The notes under the pieces were generated by a model. The model was given only the letters and a program-made list of their open reading frames with translations. It had not been told where the DNA came from and did not search any database. Shown here piece by piece: positions 27,173 through 41,100 of a DNA stretch of 64,000 nt. The stretch's first letter is position 1, and every line of letters starts with the position of its first letter. The stretch is from Gimesia aquarii (GTDB lineage Bacteria > Planctomycetota > Planctomycetia > Planctomycetales > Planctomycetaceae). A program made the translations under genes and the position numbers. The DNA lies in contig NZ_CP037920.1 of assembly GCF_007748195.1 (NCBI RefSeq), positions 6,449,300 to 6,513,299 on the forward strand. Reading direction: 5' to 3'.

Positions 27173-28561
27173 TTAATTCCCAAACTGTAATTCGAGTAAC
27201 ATATCCTTGACTGCCATCATAGGAATCTCATCTCGTTCTATCGATTGTGAAGAGCAGATAAAAACAGGAGATTCGGCCTCTTCTCTTCCGGGTGAAGGTA
27301 ATCGTCCATGACTCCCTTTGACGAGGCTCGCATCTAAACTTGTTAGATCCATGTAGTAACGAAAGCCTAACTTTTTTTTGGCTAAACGATTTGCGATTCG
27401 TAATTTTGGAAACCTTATTTGGGGATCAACAAATAGTTCGACCGGGTCATATCCCGGCTTACGATGGATATCGACAGTTCGTGCATAATCAGGGGCAACT
27501 CGATCATCCAGCCAGAAATAGTAGGTAAACCAAGCCCCTGGAGCAGCGACCGCGACTAATTCACCAGATCGTTCATGGTCGATTCCGAATTCCGCTTGTT
27601 GACCTTGATCAAGGACCATTTCAATACCGTCCACTTTTTCGAGCGCGGATTTGACCTCAGTAATCTGAGCGGAATTTTGAATGTAAACATGAGCAATTTG
27701 ATGATCGGCTACAGCAAATGCAGTCGAAGCTCCGCAGTCGAGTGTTTCCCAACCTAAAGCCTCTTTGCGAACCTGTAACCATCCATGTTCTCGCAAAATG
27801 CGATTGATGTGTAATGGCTTTGAAACATTCGTGATCGCGTATTCCGAAAGTACAACGACATCTGCACCTGTATTCTGAGCGACTTCAATCAGTCTACCCG
27901 CTTCCCGATCAATGTCTCTTATATCTTGATCAATGGCAGGATCTCTCACCCCGAGACGTTGCAGGTTATAATCAAGATGTGGCAGATATACTAAAGTAAG
28001 GCTGGGTTTCTTCTCCTGAAAGACTTTGATTGAAGCATCAACGATCCAGCTTGAACTGGAGAGATCAGCACCAGGCCCCCAAAATCGTAATAAGGGAAAG
28101 ACTCCCAGTTCTGATTGCAATTCGTCTTTCAGACTTTCAGGTTGGCTATAAGAATCGAACACTTTTCTTCCATCAGCCGGATAACTGGGACGAGGTGTGA
28201 CTGACCAATCTACAGGAGCATACATGTTATACCACCAAAATAGTTTCGCAGTGGTATAAGCGGGATCTCTTTGTTTGGCTGCTTCATAAACTGTCTGACC
28301 ATGAACCAGCTTATTTGACTGTTTCCAGAACATGACTTCAGCCAATTCACGGAAATACCAGCCATTGGCCACAATTCCATGCTCACGAGGCATTAGTCCA
28401 GTCAATAGCGTGGACTGAGCGGAACAAGTCACAGCAGGCAGTACAGTACCCATTGGCCTGGAAAACCCTTGATTTGCAAGACGCATTAAGTTTGGGGTTT
28501 TATCTCCTAACATTTCATGTGTTAAGCCAACAACATTAATGACAACCAGAGGTTTAAGCAT
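27173..28561 (-). CDS. alkaline-phosphatase-superfamily protein with altered metal site
   Basis: 462 residues from ATG 28561, where the family normally begins; an ATG at 28618 would add a hydrophobic stretch. The fold is the nucleotide pyrophosphatase/phosphodiesterase type: TVLPAVTCSAQSTLLTG contains the nucleophile threonine (Thr45), GLMPREHGIVANGWYFR follows, and PHLDYNLQRLG and LSEYAITNVSKPLHINR come later. The first metal aspartate is valine (VINVVGLT), and the usual SDHG is SEYA. Close homologues with this same pattern occur in actinobacteria; I believe some lie in ebo clusters, as EboF-like proteins, but no other ebo genes are here. Activity is unknown. Confidence 0.75.
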   Translation of the reverse strand: MLKPLVVINVVGLTHEMLGDKTPNLMRLANQGFSRPMGTVLPAVTCSAQSTLLTGLMPREHGIVANGWYFRELAEVMFWKQSNKLVHGQTVYEAAKQRDPAYTTAKLFWWYNMYAPVDWSVTPRPSYPADGRKVFDSYSQPESLKDELQSELGVFPLLRFWGPGADLSSSSWIVDASIKVFQEKKPSLTLVYLPHLDYNLQRLGVRDPAIDQDIRDIDREAGRLIEVAQNTGADVVVLSEYAITNVSKPLHINRILREHGWLQVRKEALGWETLDCGASTAFAVADHQIAHVYIQNSAQITEVKSALEKVDGIEMVLDQGQQAEFGIDHERSGELVAVAAPGAWFTYYFWLDDRVAPDYARTVDIHRKPGYDPVELFVDPQIRFPKLRIANRLAKKKLGFRYYMDLTSLDASLVKGSHGRLPSPGREEAESPVFICSSQSIERDEIPMMAVKDMLLELQFGN

Positions 28562-28618
28562 AGGGATTTCAATAACCGAAAGTACTAAAATTAAAAGACT
28601 TATGTAACTATTTAGCAT

Positions 28619-29179
28619 CTCAATCTTAATAAAGATTGAAGAGGAATGGAAGCAGATTACGGGTCATCAACCGATCAGAAATTCGGCGGGTAGATCAAGA
28701 GTCTTGAAATAGACAGTTAGATTTTGAAAAACAACACGTCTAAGCTCGAAAATGAAGGTATGTCAATTTTTAAAGTAGACAAACAAAAATACTAAGTCAT
28801 TTGGAGTACTTATGTTGGTACTTTATTGAGTTATCATAAATGAGTGATGGTGACTCATGTTATTACTATATAAAACTTTAAGACAGAAGACCAATATTAA
28901 ATTTCTGTAACGTTTCTGAGATACAACGTAAACTGACAATTGTTTTTAAAGAGATAACTCTTTATCTCAGTAGATTCATGTTGACTACTCATGCTATCCA
29001 TTTTAGCTTATTTAACATTAATGAAGTAATTCGGACATTTCATATTATCAAAAAAGATTAAGTATCTGCATTTGTAATAAATTGTAAGAACATTGATAAT
29101 ATTTGCGGCCAATCTTTAACGTCTGGAATCCAATCCTTCGATTCGATTCGTGTATTTATTTGCTAGAGAGACTGAAACC
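28619..29179. other. long divergent upstream region of the giant gene
   Basis: 561 bp, AT rich, with no gene. The clearest structure is the hairpin GAGATAA-ctct-TTATCTC at 28951-28968, about 210 bp before the giant gene start, a possible operator. Promoter-like strings such as ACTATATA near 28866 are seen but not convincing. Confidence 0.35.
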
Positions 29180-32100
29180 ATGGTTGTGGGCCATTTACCC
29201 TTCGTGTCATCATTTCGTCGTCCAATTTCACTATTGAATTGCCTTCGTAAGGGACAAAAAAAACGCCAGTATCGACAGAAACTGGAACGTATCAAAAGTT
29301 CCTATTCTACTGCTGAACAGTTGGAGGACAGGACTCTTCTAGCTGGTGCTTCTTTGGTTAATATCGAACCCAACATCGATATTGCTCTGACTGAAGGAGA
29401 GGTTTACAACGAAGCCCCCAAAGAATTGACATTCCAATTTACTCCCGGGCAACAAATTGACCCTGCTTCTTTAGGAGGCATTCAGATTGTCCGTAGTGGA
29501 CTGGATGGGACCTACAATGATGGCAATGAAGTAATCATCCAACCTGGGTTCATTGGCATCGGAGACGATCCTAACGAAGTGATTGTTCGCTTTGCTGAAT
29601 CACTGCCTGATGACAATTACCAGATCACAATCTTTGGAACAGGCGCCACACCACTACTCAACCAGGATGGCGAAGCGTTCCAGGATGGCATCGATCAAGT
29701 CATTAACTTTGAACTCGATCTCGGTGCAAAAGTTGTTGCCGTGGTTCCTCAACCAGTTTCAGGCGGTGGTACTGGTAGCTTGAGTCAGGCCCTGAATCAG
29801 ATTGATGTTTACTTCAACGACGATCCTCTCGACCAGGCATCAGCTGAAAATACATTCTTTTATCAACTGATTGATACTTCCAGTAATGTGATCGTGAACC
29901 CCGCATCGGTATCCTATGACTCTGCCGAAAATAAAGCCACACTTACTTTTGCTTCAGACATCGCAGATGGTACTTATCACTTGAGAATAGGTGAATCAGC
30001 AACTCCTAATTTCGCAGCTTCCAACGTTGTTAGTGTTGCAGATGATGACAATTCCAGCTTCGATACTGCCTTTGATCTGGGAATTCTCACCACGCAGACG
30101 ATTCAGATCAATGAACGAATCGAACCTCAGGCTGTTGCACAACCCCCTCTTCCTGGCGGTAACGATGAACCTGGTCATCGTGAAATCACAATCGAACAGC
30201 ATATTGACATTAACTCAACAGGTACAACTCCCTCTAACCCGGGTGCAATCGGTACGGTTACATTCTCTTTTCCGGAAACTTACGGAACTGATCTCTTTGG
30301 GAATACTCTCTTTAACGAGATCACAGAAAACCAGAAACAGCGCACTCGTGAGATTTTTGAAATCTATAGTTACCTGACCGGAATCGAAGTCCAGGAAGTT
30401 GCCAATGGTGGTTCCAGACGAATCGTTACGGGAGATATTCGCGTTCTCGAAGCCTCGCTTCCTCCCACAGCGGCCGCTGGTATTGCAGGGGGTGGCTTGG
30501 CGATCATGAACGGTGCCTTGGATTGGGGTGACAGCCCTTATGGTGGTGGCTGGTTTGTAACTGCATTTCACGAAATTGGCCATACACTTGGCTTAGAACA
30601 CTCTTACGACCTACCTTCAATCATGGGCTCCAGTGGTGGCGATGTGGGAGGGACCGTTGCTGGCGAACCCATTTTCCCTTCAAATCACGATATCGTGCAT
30701 CTTAACCGAATTCTTCCCGCGCTCAGCAACGACATCGACCTGCAAAAATTTGAGTTAACAACATCAGGTCGATTTACCGCCGAGATTACCGCAGATCGAT
30801 TACCCACAAAAAGTTTTCTGGACAGTGTGCTCACTCTCTATCGAGAGTCTCCGGGTGGAGTACGTGAAATCATCGCCCGCAATGATGACTACTTTGGCGA
30901 AGATGCTTTCCTGGACCTGGAACTTGAAGCGGGAACTTATTATCTGGCAGTCACAAGTGTGGGAAATACTGACTTTGACCCCACAGTTTCTGACTCTGGA
31001 TATGGCGGTCGGACCGATGGTGACTACACTCTAGACATCAACTTCACACCAGACCCACTCGCCAATACCTTTATGGTTGATGCGACAGGTGTTGCTCTAG
31101 ACGGAGATGCTGACGGGCAACCAGGTGGAGTCTTTGATTTCTGGTTCCAATCTGGAGAGACGATCTTTGTCGACAAAGCAATGCAGTCAAGTGGTCCTGC
31201 TGATGGTAGTCTGACGAACCCTTATTCCAATATCGATGATGCACTTACGGCAGCAGCCACCAGTGGAACAACGAAAATTGTAAGAATTGTTGGGAATGGT
31301 TTTGATGATGACGTTGCCGGCGACCCCAGCACTTTTGACAATAATGAAGCCTATCTGATCGGTCTCACTGATACCTTCCAGCCACTGGAAGACGGTGCCA
31401 CATTTGATATACCACAGAATGTGACAGTGATGATCGACGAGGGTGCCATCATCAAACTGCAAAATGCAAATATTGATGTGGGCTCAAATAACCTGCTTGT
31501 TGATCGAAGTCAGGGTGCGTTACAAATTTTGGGTACGCCCGACAATCAGGTCCATTTGACCGCCTTTGGAAATGATGCCATCGGTGGAGATGATGATGGT
31601 CTTAGTGATGGTGCTAATCCAGGAGACTGGGGAGGCATTGTCTTCCGTGCCGATTCCGACCTTGAAGAGTCCGGCGTCTTCCTGAATTCTGTCAATAACG
31701 CCAGCATCAGTTATGGTGGGGGAAGTGTCTTCGTGAACTCTGTTCTTCAGACATTCTCTCCCATACATGCTGAATCGGCACGGCCAACAATCTGGCAGAA
31801 CACCATCTTTAATAATGCTGACTCTGCCATTTCAGCAGACCCCCGCAGTTTCGAAGACAGCCGCTTTGAAAATGGATCATTCATTATGGACCGTTATGGG
31901 CTGGAGATTTTCGACAACCAAATTTTTGATAACAGCGTTAACGGATTATTTGTGCGGATTAATACTCCCTTTGGCAGTGAAATAAACAAACTGGATGTGC
32001 CTGGTATCTTCAACGATGACATTACCCATGTCATTACAGAAAATTTACAAATCTACGGTGCTCCTGGAGGACAACTCGTAGATGGTACTCCCAGCATTAA

Positions 32101-35100
32101 TGGTCGCTTGAAAATCAATCCAGGAACTGTGGTCAAACTCTCTGGATCTCGCATTGAAGCAGAGCGTGGTAGTGCCCAATTAATTGCCGAAGGAACAGAA
32201 GAAAACCCCATCATCTTTACTTCCTTAAGTGATGACCGTTATGGTGCGGGAACCACTTTTGATACATCTAACGATGGTGTAACAGATTTTGGTCCCGGGA
32301 ACTGGGGGGGAATTATCCTGAATGCTGCCTCTTCTGGTAGCATTGATCATGCTTTAATCACGAATGCAGGCGGACTAATTCCTATCGAAGGTGGCTTTGC
32401 TAACTTTAATGCGATCGAAGTCCATCAGGCTGAATTTAGGATTACGAACAGTACCCTGGAACATAATGCCAGTGGTCAGACAGGCTCGAATCGCAATGGT
32501 CGTGGATCCAATGACAGTGCCACCATTTTTGTGCGTGGTGCCCAACCGATTATCGTCGACAATATCTTCCAGCATAACGACGGAACGGTTGTCAGTATCG
32601 ACGCCAACTCACTCAACTACAAATTCAAAACCGACTACGGTCGTTCAACCGGATTTTCTCAAGCTTACACTCAGTACCCTGACAATCATGGTGCCCTGGT
32701 TCGTCTGAACCGTATGGAGGATAATGGCCTGAATGGCATGGAAGTGCGAGCCGCTCTACTTGATACAGAAACTATCTGGGACGACACCGACATCGTACAC
32801 ATCCTGCGCGGAGAAATTCTGGTCAACCAGCATCATACATTTAGTGGCATCCGATTGCAGAGTAATCTTAATGAAGGTCTCGTTGTCAAACTGGATGGAC
32901 CTACCGCAGGCTTTACCGCAGATGGAGTTCCACTTGATATTGACGACCGCATTGGTGGTACGGTTCAAATTATCGGACAACCTGGTTTTCCTGTGGTGCT
33001 CACATCACTGGCAGATGATAGTGTGGGAGCCAGCTTTACTCCTGCAGGTTTTCCACAAACTGACACAAATAATGATGGCAACGGTTCCACGCCTTCAGCG
33101 GGTGACTGGCGCAGCATTCGACTGGACCGATACAGCAACGACCGCAACGTCGTGGTACGTTTCGAAACAGAAGGCAACAACACCAGTGGTGTTGATGTCA
33201 ATAACACCCCGGGTTTTGCACAAAATCTCGGAGTTTTGGCACCAGATGAAATCAGCGGTGATGAAAACAGAGCGCTGGGCTTCGAAGTGCATGGTAATAT
33301 CAGTGCCGATGCCCCCGATGATGTTGACGTCTACAGCTTTAACGCAACGGCAGGAACCAGGATCTGGATCGACATTGATCGTACTTCATCCTCTCTAAAT
33401 ACGATGGTCGAACTGGTGGATATTTTTGGAAACGTCATTGCATCCTCACTAGATTCGTTCGCAGGTACCTTTACTGGCATAGCGGATCCACTTTTGCAAA
33501 CAGACCATCTCCTGGGTGATTTTTATTCTCAAAACATTAATGATGCTGGCTTCAGCGTTGAACTTCCAGGTGCCGTGGGAGTTACAGGTACTTACTTTGT
33601 GCGGGTCAGTAGCGAAGGCAGTTTGACATCAGGCCAATACCAGATGCAAATTCGTCTCCGTCAGGTTGATGAAAAACCGGGTTCCACAGTACGCTACGCG
33701 GATATTCGTTATCCCACCAATGGTATTGAAGTATTAGGTCAGCCTGCACACTCGCCTCTGCTGGGAGAATCATCAGAAAAACAGGACGAACCTGACGATC
33801 CTTCCACCCCCGAGGATGAAATCAACAATGACACCATCGAAAATGCTCAGGGGCTGGGCAATCTGCTCACCAGCGACCGGAATACACTCTCTGTTTCCGG
33901 CACACTTCGCGATGGTTCAGACGTAGACTGGTACACTTTTGAACTGGGCTATGATCTGGTTCAGGTAATTACTGGTCGGAGTGATGCCTCAAAAACCTTC
34001 TCAGCCATTTTCGACATCGATTATGCCGATGGTTTAACCCGTGCTGATACGACGATCTCAGTCTTTAATAATGACGGCGAATTGATTTTGGTCAGCCGCG
34101 ATTCAGATATCGATGATGATCAGGCCAATGGTGACACTGAAGATTTATCTCGTGGGAGCTTTGGAAAACTGGACCCCTACATCGGCACGGCACAGCTCCC
34201 TGCGTCCAACCCACCAGATCCAAACGATCCCTCAGATATGATCTTCCGCTATCATGTCGCCATTTCCTCCAATGCCCGTCTACCTCAGGCACTCAACGCG
34301 ACTTTTGTTTCGTCTGCACTCAATTCTCAGATACGCCTGGAACCGGTCAGCTCGGTACAGCGAATTGTGGAAGATCACATCGGCTTCAGCGGTTATACGT
34401 CCGGGCATAACTTAACGGGCACGGTACTTGTGGAACCAACTGTTAATACAGGTATTTTTGACATCATTGATACAGATACTGATGCAAACGGTGATGGAAA
34501 ACAGCTTTCTACGCATGTTACAGCCTTTACATTAGAAGACGTGAATCTTTACGTTTCGCAAGGAAACCGACTCCGAGTCGTCGATGCCTACGATGGCTAT
34601 ATAGTCGATTCAATTGATGGCATTGATATTGACACCATTCCACCTGGCCTTTTAGCGAGTCTCTTACCACCAGGAGTTACTGCCAATGACCTGAGATCGA
34701 TCAATATTGGTCCACTTTCAAATGCGGGCAACGATAACACCTCAGACATTACCATCCGATCTGACGGACGACTTTTCAGCTATGAAAGCCTCACCGGAAA
34801 CCGAAATGGAACCGCAGGTCGCTTTAGAGAACTTGATCCGGGTAGTGGTGCAGTAGTTAACAGCATAAACAATAATGATGGTATTCCAGACATTCCTTTA
34901 AATGGAAGAATCGATCCTGTAGACATCACGACCAGCAGTGTCGGAGCACTCGCCTTCCAGAGAACGAATGTCGCTACCTACAATCTATTTTACGCAGTGA
35001 ATGACCCGGGTGGATTCACGACGCTTTACCAAGCCAATCCAAACACTGGGGCTTCTGGCCAAGACAGGGAAGACAACAATGGTAACGACACAGGAAACAT

Positions 35101-38100
35101 TTTCACAGTACTGGGAGATATACGAGAAACAATAGACCCAACAAGGGATATTGGCCAAATCACTGGTATGTCATTCCGAGGAATCAATTCTATTGGTGCC
35201 CCAGGAGGTCAAAATACTCTTTATGCTGTGACTGACGCAGGGCTCTTCTTAACCATTACTCAAAGTGGTGCCACAAGGCGTACAGTTACTAATGTTGAAG
35301 TAACCAGTGATTTATCCGGTGCAATTAGTGGACTGGGAACATTTTCCGGCTTAACAGCGGCACCACAAAACCTTAACAATGGTGCGTTTCAAGATTACCT
35401 CTTTGCAATCACAAATGAAGGGAATCTCTTCGCCATTGACCCTGCCACAGGAACAATTCTGACACATGTTACTGACACTGGCTTACCTGGGGGGCCAAAT
35501 AACGTAGAGATCTTTAAGGGTGGTGCAAACCATATAAATGTAGGTGTAGGATCAGTCACGGGACTGGCCTTCTCTCCCTTGGACTTTAACCTCTGGCATC
35601 CCACGTTCCAACGAAACAACGATTCCGGTCATGGTATTAATAACACTTTTGATGATACCAGAACTGATGTCACTGGAAATTCACAACGCAGACTAGATGA
35701 ATTTGATAATCCAATAAATGCTTTACCGAATGGTTTGCAGCATAACGAATCGCAAGGGGGAGCCAGTTTCTATTTTGGCTTTGAAGACTGGCGAGATAAT
35801 AACTCTGATACAAATTCATACATCGGTTATGTAGAAGATGCGCAATACGGCGTGTTATCTTCTAACTTCCAAAGAGATCTAGCCACGAATCCGAATATTG
35901 GTGATAACTATAATATTGCTGGCGGCGCGCACGGCTCACTCGTCTCAGGCGAGTTCAGTTTGGATGGTTACAAAGCCACAGACCTGCCAACTCTCTACTT
36001 CAATTACTTCCTGGAAACTCAGAGCGCAGACTCAATAACTGGAGGTATGCGAGATGCCGTTCGTGTATTTATATTTGACAGTACCTCTGGCCCGAGTGGA
36101 GACTGGATTCAATTAGCAACCAATAACTCCACTCCCGCCCCCACGACTTCCCCTAATTCAGGAGAATTATCCACTTATATCACGGCTTCTGAGCGAGAAG
36201 GAGTCGGAAACGACAACCAGCGAGTTCAGGAGCTCTTTGACAACACTGGAGTTTGGCGTCAGGCGCGCGTGGATCTTGGAGAATTTGTTGGCCGGTCTGA
36301 TCTCCGGCTAAGATTTGATTTTAGTACGTCGGGTACTATCAGTTCGCATTTATCATCCGATAACACACCAAATGGTAATGTATTAGAAATGCCCGGTGAT
36401 CACACAGGTAATATCACCAGTAACCAACAGGCACAGAATAATAACTTCGAAGGATTTTATCTCGATGACATCATCATCGGATTTGCAGAGCGAGGTGAAA
36501 TGGTCACTGGCGCGCAGGCCGGACAAACTGACTTCTTTGATTTAGATCAAGACCCAGCCTTCGGAGCACCCTCACAATTACTGCAAGGTGCCTATCAATT
36601 AGAAATCAGAGCAGGTACGGAATATGCATCGCCTAATAGTGGATTACGATCCGATTTGGTCATCGGCAGTCAATTTGACACGAACGATCGCTTGGTGCCG
36701 GAGATCATTGAAGCTGGTGACACACTAAATGGTCAGCGGGGTGACCGTAACCTGGAACGACAGCAGGGGCATATCCTGATCGAATCGAATACCATCAGAA
36801 GTGCGTCTGAATTTGGAATCAATATTGACGCGGGCCAACGTGAAATGGTGGGTGCGGGTCAGACAGGATTCAGTCTTCGTTCGCAAGCAGGTGGTGTCAT
36901 CAATGGTCCCGAATTAAATAACTTCTTTGACAATAATGGCGTGTTTGACAGTGACTTTGGCTTCGCTCCCGGCGTGACTGTGCAGAATAATGTACTTGTC
37001 GATTATACGTCGGGAGATGGTGGCATTCGTGTTAGTGGGGATGAAAATAGTAACCCTGCTGATAATCCCGCCGCTGTTTCTTATACCAAGATCGTGAACA
37101 ACACCCTCTCAGGTGGTGCAATTACAGACTCAGGGCCAGCGCCGTTGTCTGAATACTCGATTGATGTGGTCTTTACGGACTCAAGTTTAACCCCCAGTCA
37201 ACAGGCGATTTTCCAGCTGGCGGCTGACCGCTGGAGTGAAATCATCCTTGGTGATGTTCCCGATGTGATCGTGACTGGCTTTGGTCTTGTCGACGACCTC
37301 GTGATTGAAGCGTCTGCACCCTTTATTGATGGTGTTGGTGGCATTCTCGGACAAGCCGGTCCAAGAACGGTTCGAACAGGATCATTTATCCCTGCATCAG
37401 GTATTATGCAGTTTGATAGCGCCGATTTAGCAGCACTGGAAGCCAGCGGCCAACTGATTGATGTGATTCTGCATGAAATGGGTCATGTAATTGGTATTGG
37501 TACAATCTGGGAAAGCCTGGGGTTAGTCATTGACCTTGGCACAGCAGACCCAAGATTCATCGGGGCGGAAGCAATTGCTCAATATAACGCATTACTGGGC
37601 CGTAATGTGGTTGATGTCCCTGTTGCCAATACAGGTGGACCTGGTACATTTGGTTCTCACTGGCGGGAATCGGATCTGAACAATGAATTGATGACCGGCT
37701 TCTTAAATTCAGGTGTGGCTAATCCAATCAGTACCATTACGATTGGGAGTCTGGCAGACCTGGGTTATGTTGTCAATCTGAACGCCGCCGATTCGTTTCC
37801 TCTCCAGGCACCAAATGTTGAATTACTTGACCCTGTGCCTGTCGGCGAAATGATAGAAACTGGCCTCTTCACAATCTTAGACGCAAGTGCCTTTGTTTCT
37901 GCAGAAGCAGTAACCGCGAATGCGATCGTTCCTGCGGGACAGGGTATTCTGGTTGAGAATTATGCAACCACAACCATTTTGAATAATGTGATTGCCAACA
38001 CTGGAACTGCGATCGATCTACAGACACCTGCAGGCATCCCAAATGTGGTTGGCGCCACCGTTTTCAAGGGTAATAATAGTTTCGGGACACTCGGTACAAA

Positions 38101-41100
38101 TCCGATTGATCTTGCCCCTGAAGATCCGCTGTTTGTGAACCCAGAGCAAGGAAACTTTTATCTCGCAGATAACAGCGAAGCAATCGATAGTTCCTTAAAC
38201 AGCCTTGCTGATCGTCCCGATTTTGTTGATGTAAAAGATCCTTTGGGAATGCCCAATTCAGACATCTTTGCTCCTGACCACGATGCCTTCGGGCAGCTGC
38301 GTGTTGATGATCCGACTCAAACTCCGCCTCCCGGACTAGGATCAAATATCTTCAAAGATCGTGGTGCCATTGAGCGGGCGGACTTTGTTGGCCCCACAGC
38401 CAGAATTACTTTGCCTGAAGATAACGATGCCAACGGAGTTGATCTAAACCCGAATGCCACCGAGATCTATATTTCCAATCCTGAATTATTCACGACCATG
38501 ATTGTTGAATTACGTGACACCGGCATCGGCGTCGATGATTCGCTGGTAAATTCATCGCAATTTACCCTCACCGCTCAAACCAGTACCACACTCAGTACGC
38601 TAGTAGAAGGCACTGATTATCTCTTCAGCTACAATTCCAATACGAACGAAGCGATCTTCACTTCGATTACCGGAGTTTTCAGCCTCGACACACTTTATAC
38701 CATCGATGTCCGCAATACCGACTTCATCGATGTCAATGATCCATCGATGAATATCCTTGGTATTAAAGACCTAGCCGGCAACGCTCTTCAACCGAACCGA
38801 CTAGATCTGACGACAGCATTTACAATCGTTGTTACCGATGGTACGAATGATCCACCAGTCCATAACTTTAATGGCACTCCCATGCCCGATGCTCCCAATG
38901 TGAGTACGACGACCGATTCCGAAGTCCCGATCGTCTTTTCACTCGCTAATGGCAATCGTCTCTCTGTTACAGATATTGATGCGTTCCTGGGAACTGGCGA
39001 AGTCGAAGTAACCTTGTCAACAGTCAACGGAACACTAACACTCGGTTCGACAAACAACCTGACATTTTTAGGAGGAACGACAGGCCTGGGCAATGAAACT
39101 ACTATTACTTTCACAGGTCTGCTGGATGATGTAAACGCCGCTCTTGAGGGAACAATCTGGACTCCAGATGCAGGCTATTACTCCTCTCTCAATGTATTAA
39201 ACCCAGCGACGATTACCTTGACCACAAGTGACTTAGCTAACTTTGATGGTTCAATTCCAACCGGCGATGGAGCTGGCCCGCAAACAGACGTTGATGTCAT
39301 TGACATCACAGTCAATGATCCACCAACGGTTGAGTTCAGTTCTGCCACTTATTCAGTTAGTGAAGATGGCACTAGTCTGAATGTTACCTTGACCAGGAAT
39401 GCAACAGTAGCTCCTTCAACTGTTCAAGTCACGCTAGCTGATAACACAGCAACTTCTCCAGATGACTATGATAACACTCCATTCACGATTACGTTTGCTG
39501 CAAATGAAACAACGGCTGTTGTGCAAATCCCCATCATCGATGATAACCTCGTTGAAGCTGATGAAACGATCGACCTCACAATTATTCCCGTTGATAACGC
39601 ACTCGTTGGTACTCAGAACACAGCGCAAGTCACAATTATTGACAATGACCAGGCTGTTCTCACTGTGAGCAACGTCATTGACGACGAAGCAAACGGCCCG
39701 TTTACATTTACAGTCACGATGTCGAACGCTGTTGATAGAGATGTTAGTGTAGATTTTGCAACTGCAGATGGCACAGCAACGGCTGCTGATAATGACTTTA
39801 ACCAGGTGAACCTGGGAGACCAGCCATCGCTCATTTTTGCAGTCAATGGCCCATTAACTCAGACATTTACGATTGATGTTAACGATGACATCAAAGTCGA
39901 ACTAGATGAGTTTTTCAACGTATTCCTGGGCAATCTTATCGTCAATAATATCAACGGCCACGACGTCATCCTCGGCCCACTGGGATCAAATAATGAACAC
40001 GCAACCGGAACGATCGTAAATGACGATCAAGCTGTTCTTTCAATAGATGATGTATCGGCATTAGAATCGACGGGGCAACTGGTCTTTACCATAACACTTT
40101 CTAATGAAGTTGCGAGCGATATCAGTGTCCTTGCTTCGACGCAAGACGGTACCGCTACTACTGGCGACAATGATTACGTATCAAGCAATCAGACTATTAC
40201 GTTCCTTCAGGGTGGTTCATTAACACAGAACTTTACAGTGACTGTCAACGACGATGACACTGTTGAACTCGACGAGACTATTTCTGCGATTCTCAATAAT
40301 CTGAACGCCAATGGATTCAACGTTGTTATTGACACTCTCGGTGGTGATACCGGCACAGGTACAATCGAGAATGATGACTCAGCAACGTTCACTATTAGCG
40401 ATGTCACCGCAAATGAAACAAACGGCCCCTTTGTATTCGTAGTAACGATGTCGAACGCCGTCGACGTTGATGTGACTGTCGATGTCGAAACAGTTGATGG
40501 AACAGCTCTCGTTTCAGACAATGATTACACTGAGGTCAATGTCGGCGATCAAACATTGACTTTTGTCAGTGGTGGCTCACAATCACAAGTCTTTACCGTC
40601 GATATCACAAATGACAATAAAGTGGAACTCGATGAAATTTTCACGACGATTCTTAATAATTTAAATGCAGGTGGTCGTGATGTGAGTATTGCAGGAGCGG
40701 AAGGTACTGGAACGATTCTTAATGACGATCAAGCGGTCCTGAGTATTGGTAATGTTTCTCAATTTGAAGATACAGATGCAGGCGCTGGTGCGGGAGTCTT
40801 TACTTTTACGGTTTCCATGTCGAACCCTGTTGATGTCGATATTGATGTCGATGTTGCGACACAAGATGGAACAGCCACAACTGCCAATAATGATTACACC
40901 CCTATCGTCTTGGGTGATCAAACCATAACATTCACCTCAGGTGGACCATTACTCCAAGCATTTGAAGTACAAGTCACTGTTGACAATATTGTCGAGTTAG
41001 ACGAAACATTTAATGCCATCCTGGGCAACCTGGTAAACCAGGGTCGAGATGTAATTCTCGGCGCAAACGGCACAGGTGTCATTCGCAACGATGACTCAGC

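Noticed and set aside
32733..33398. 221-residue plus-strand frame inside the giant gene
   Set aside because: Different frame of the giant gene, with composition biased by its codons; no independent motif.
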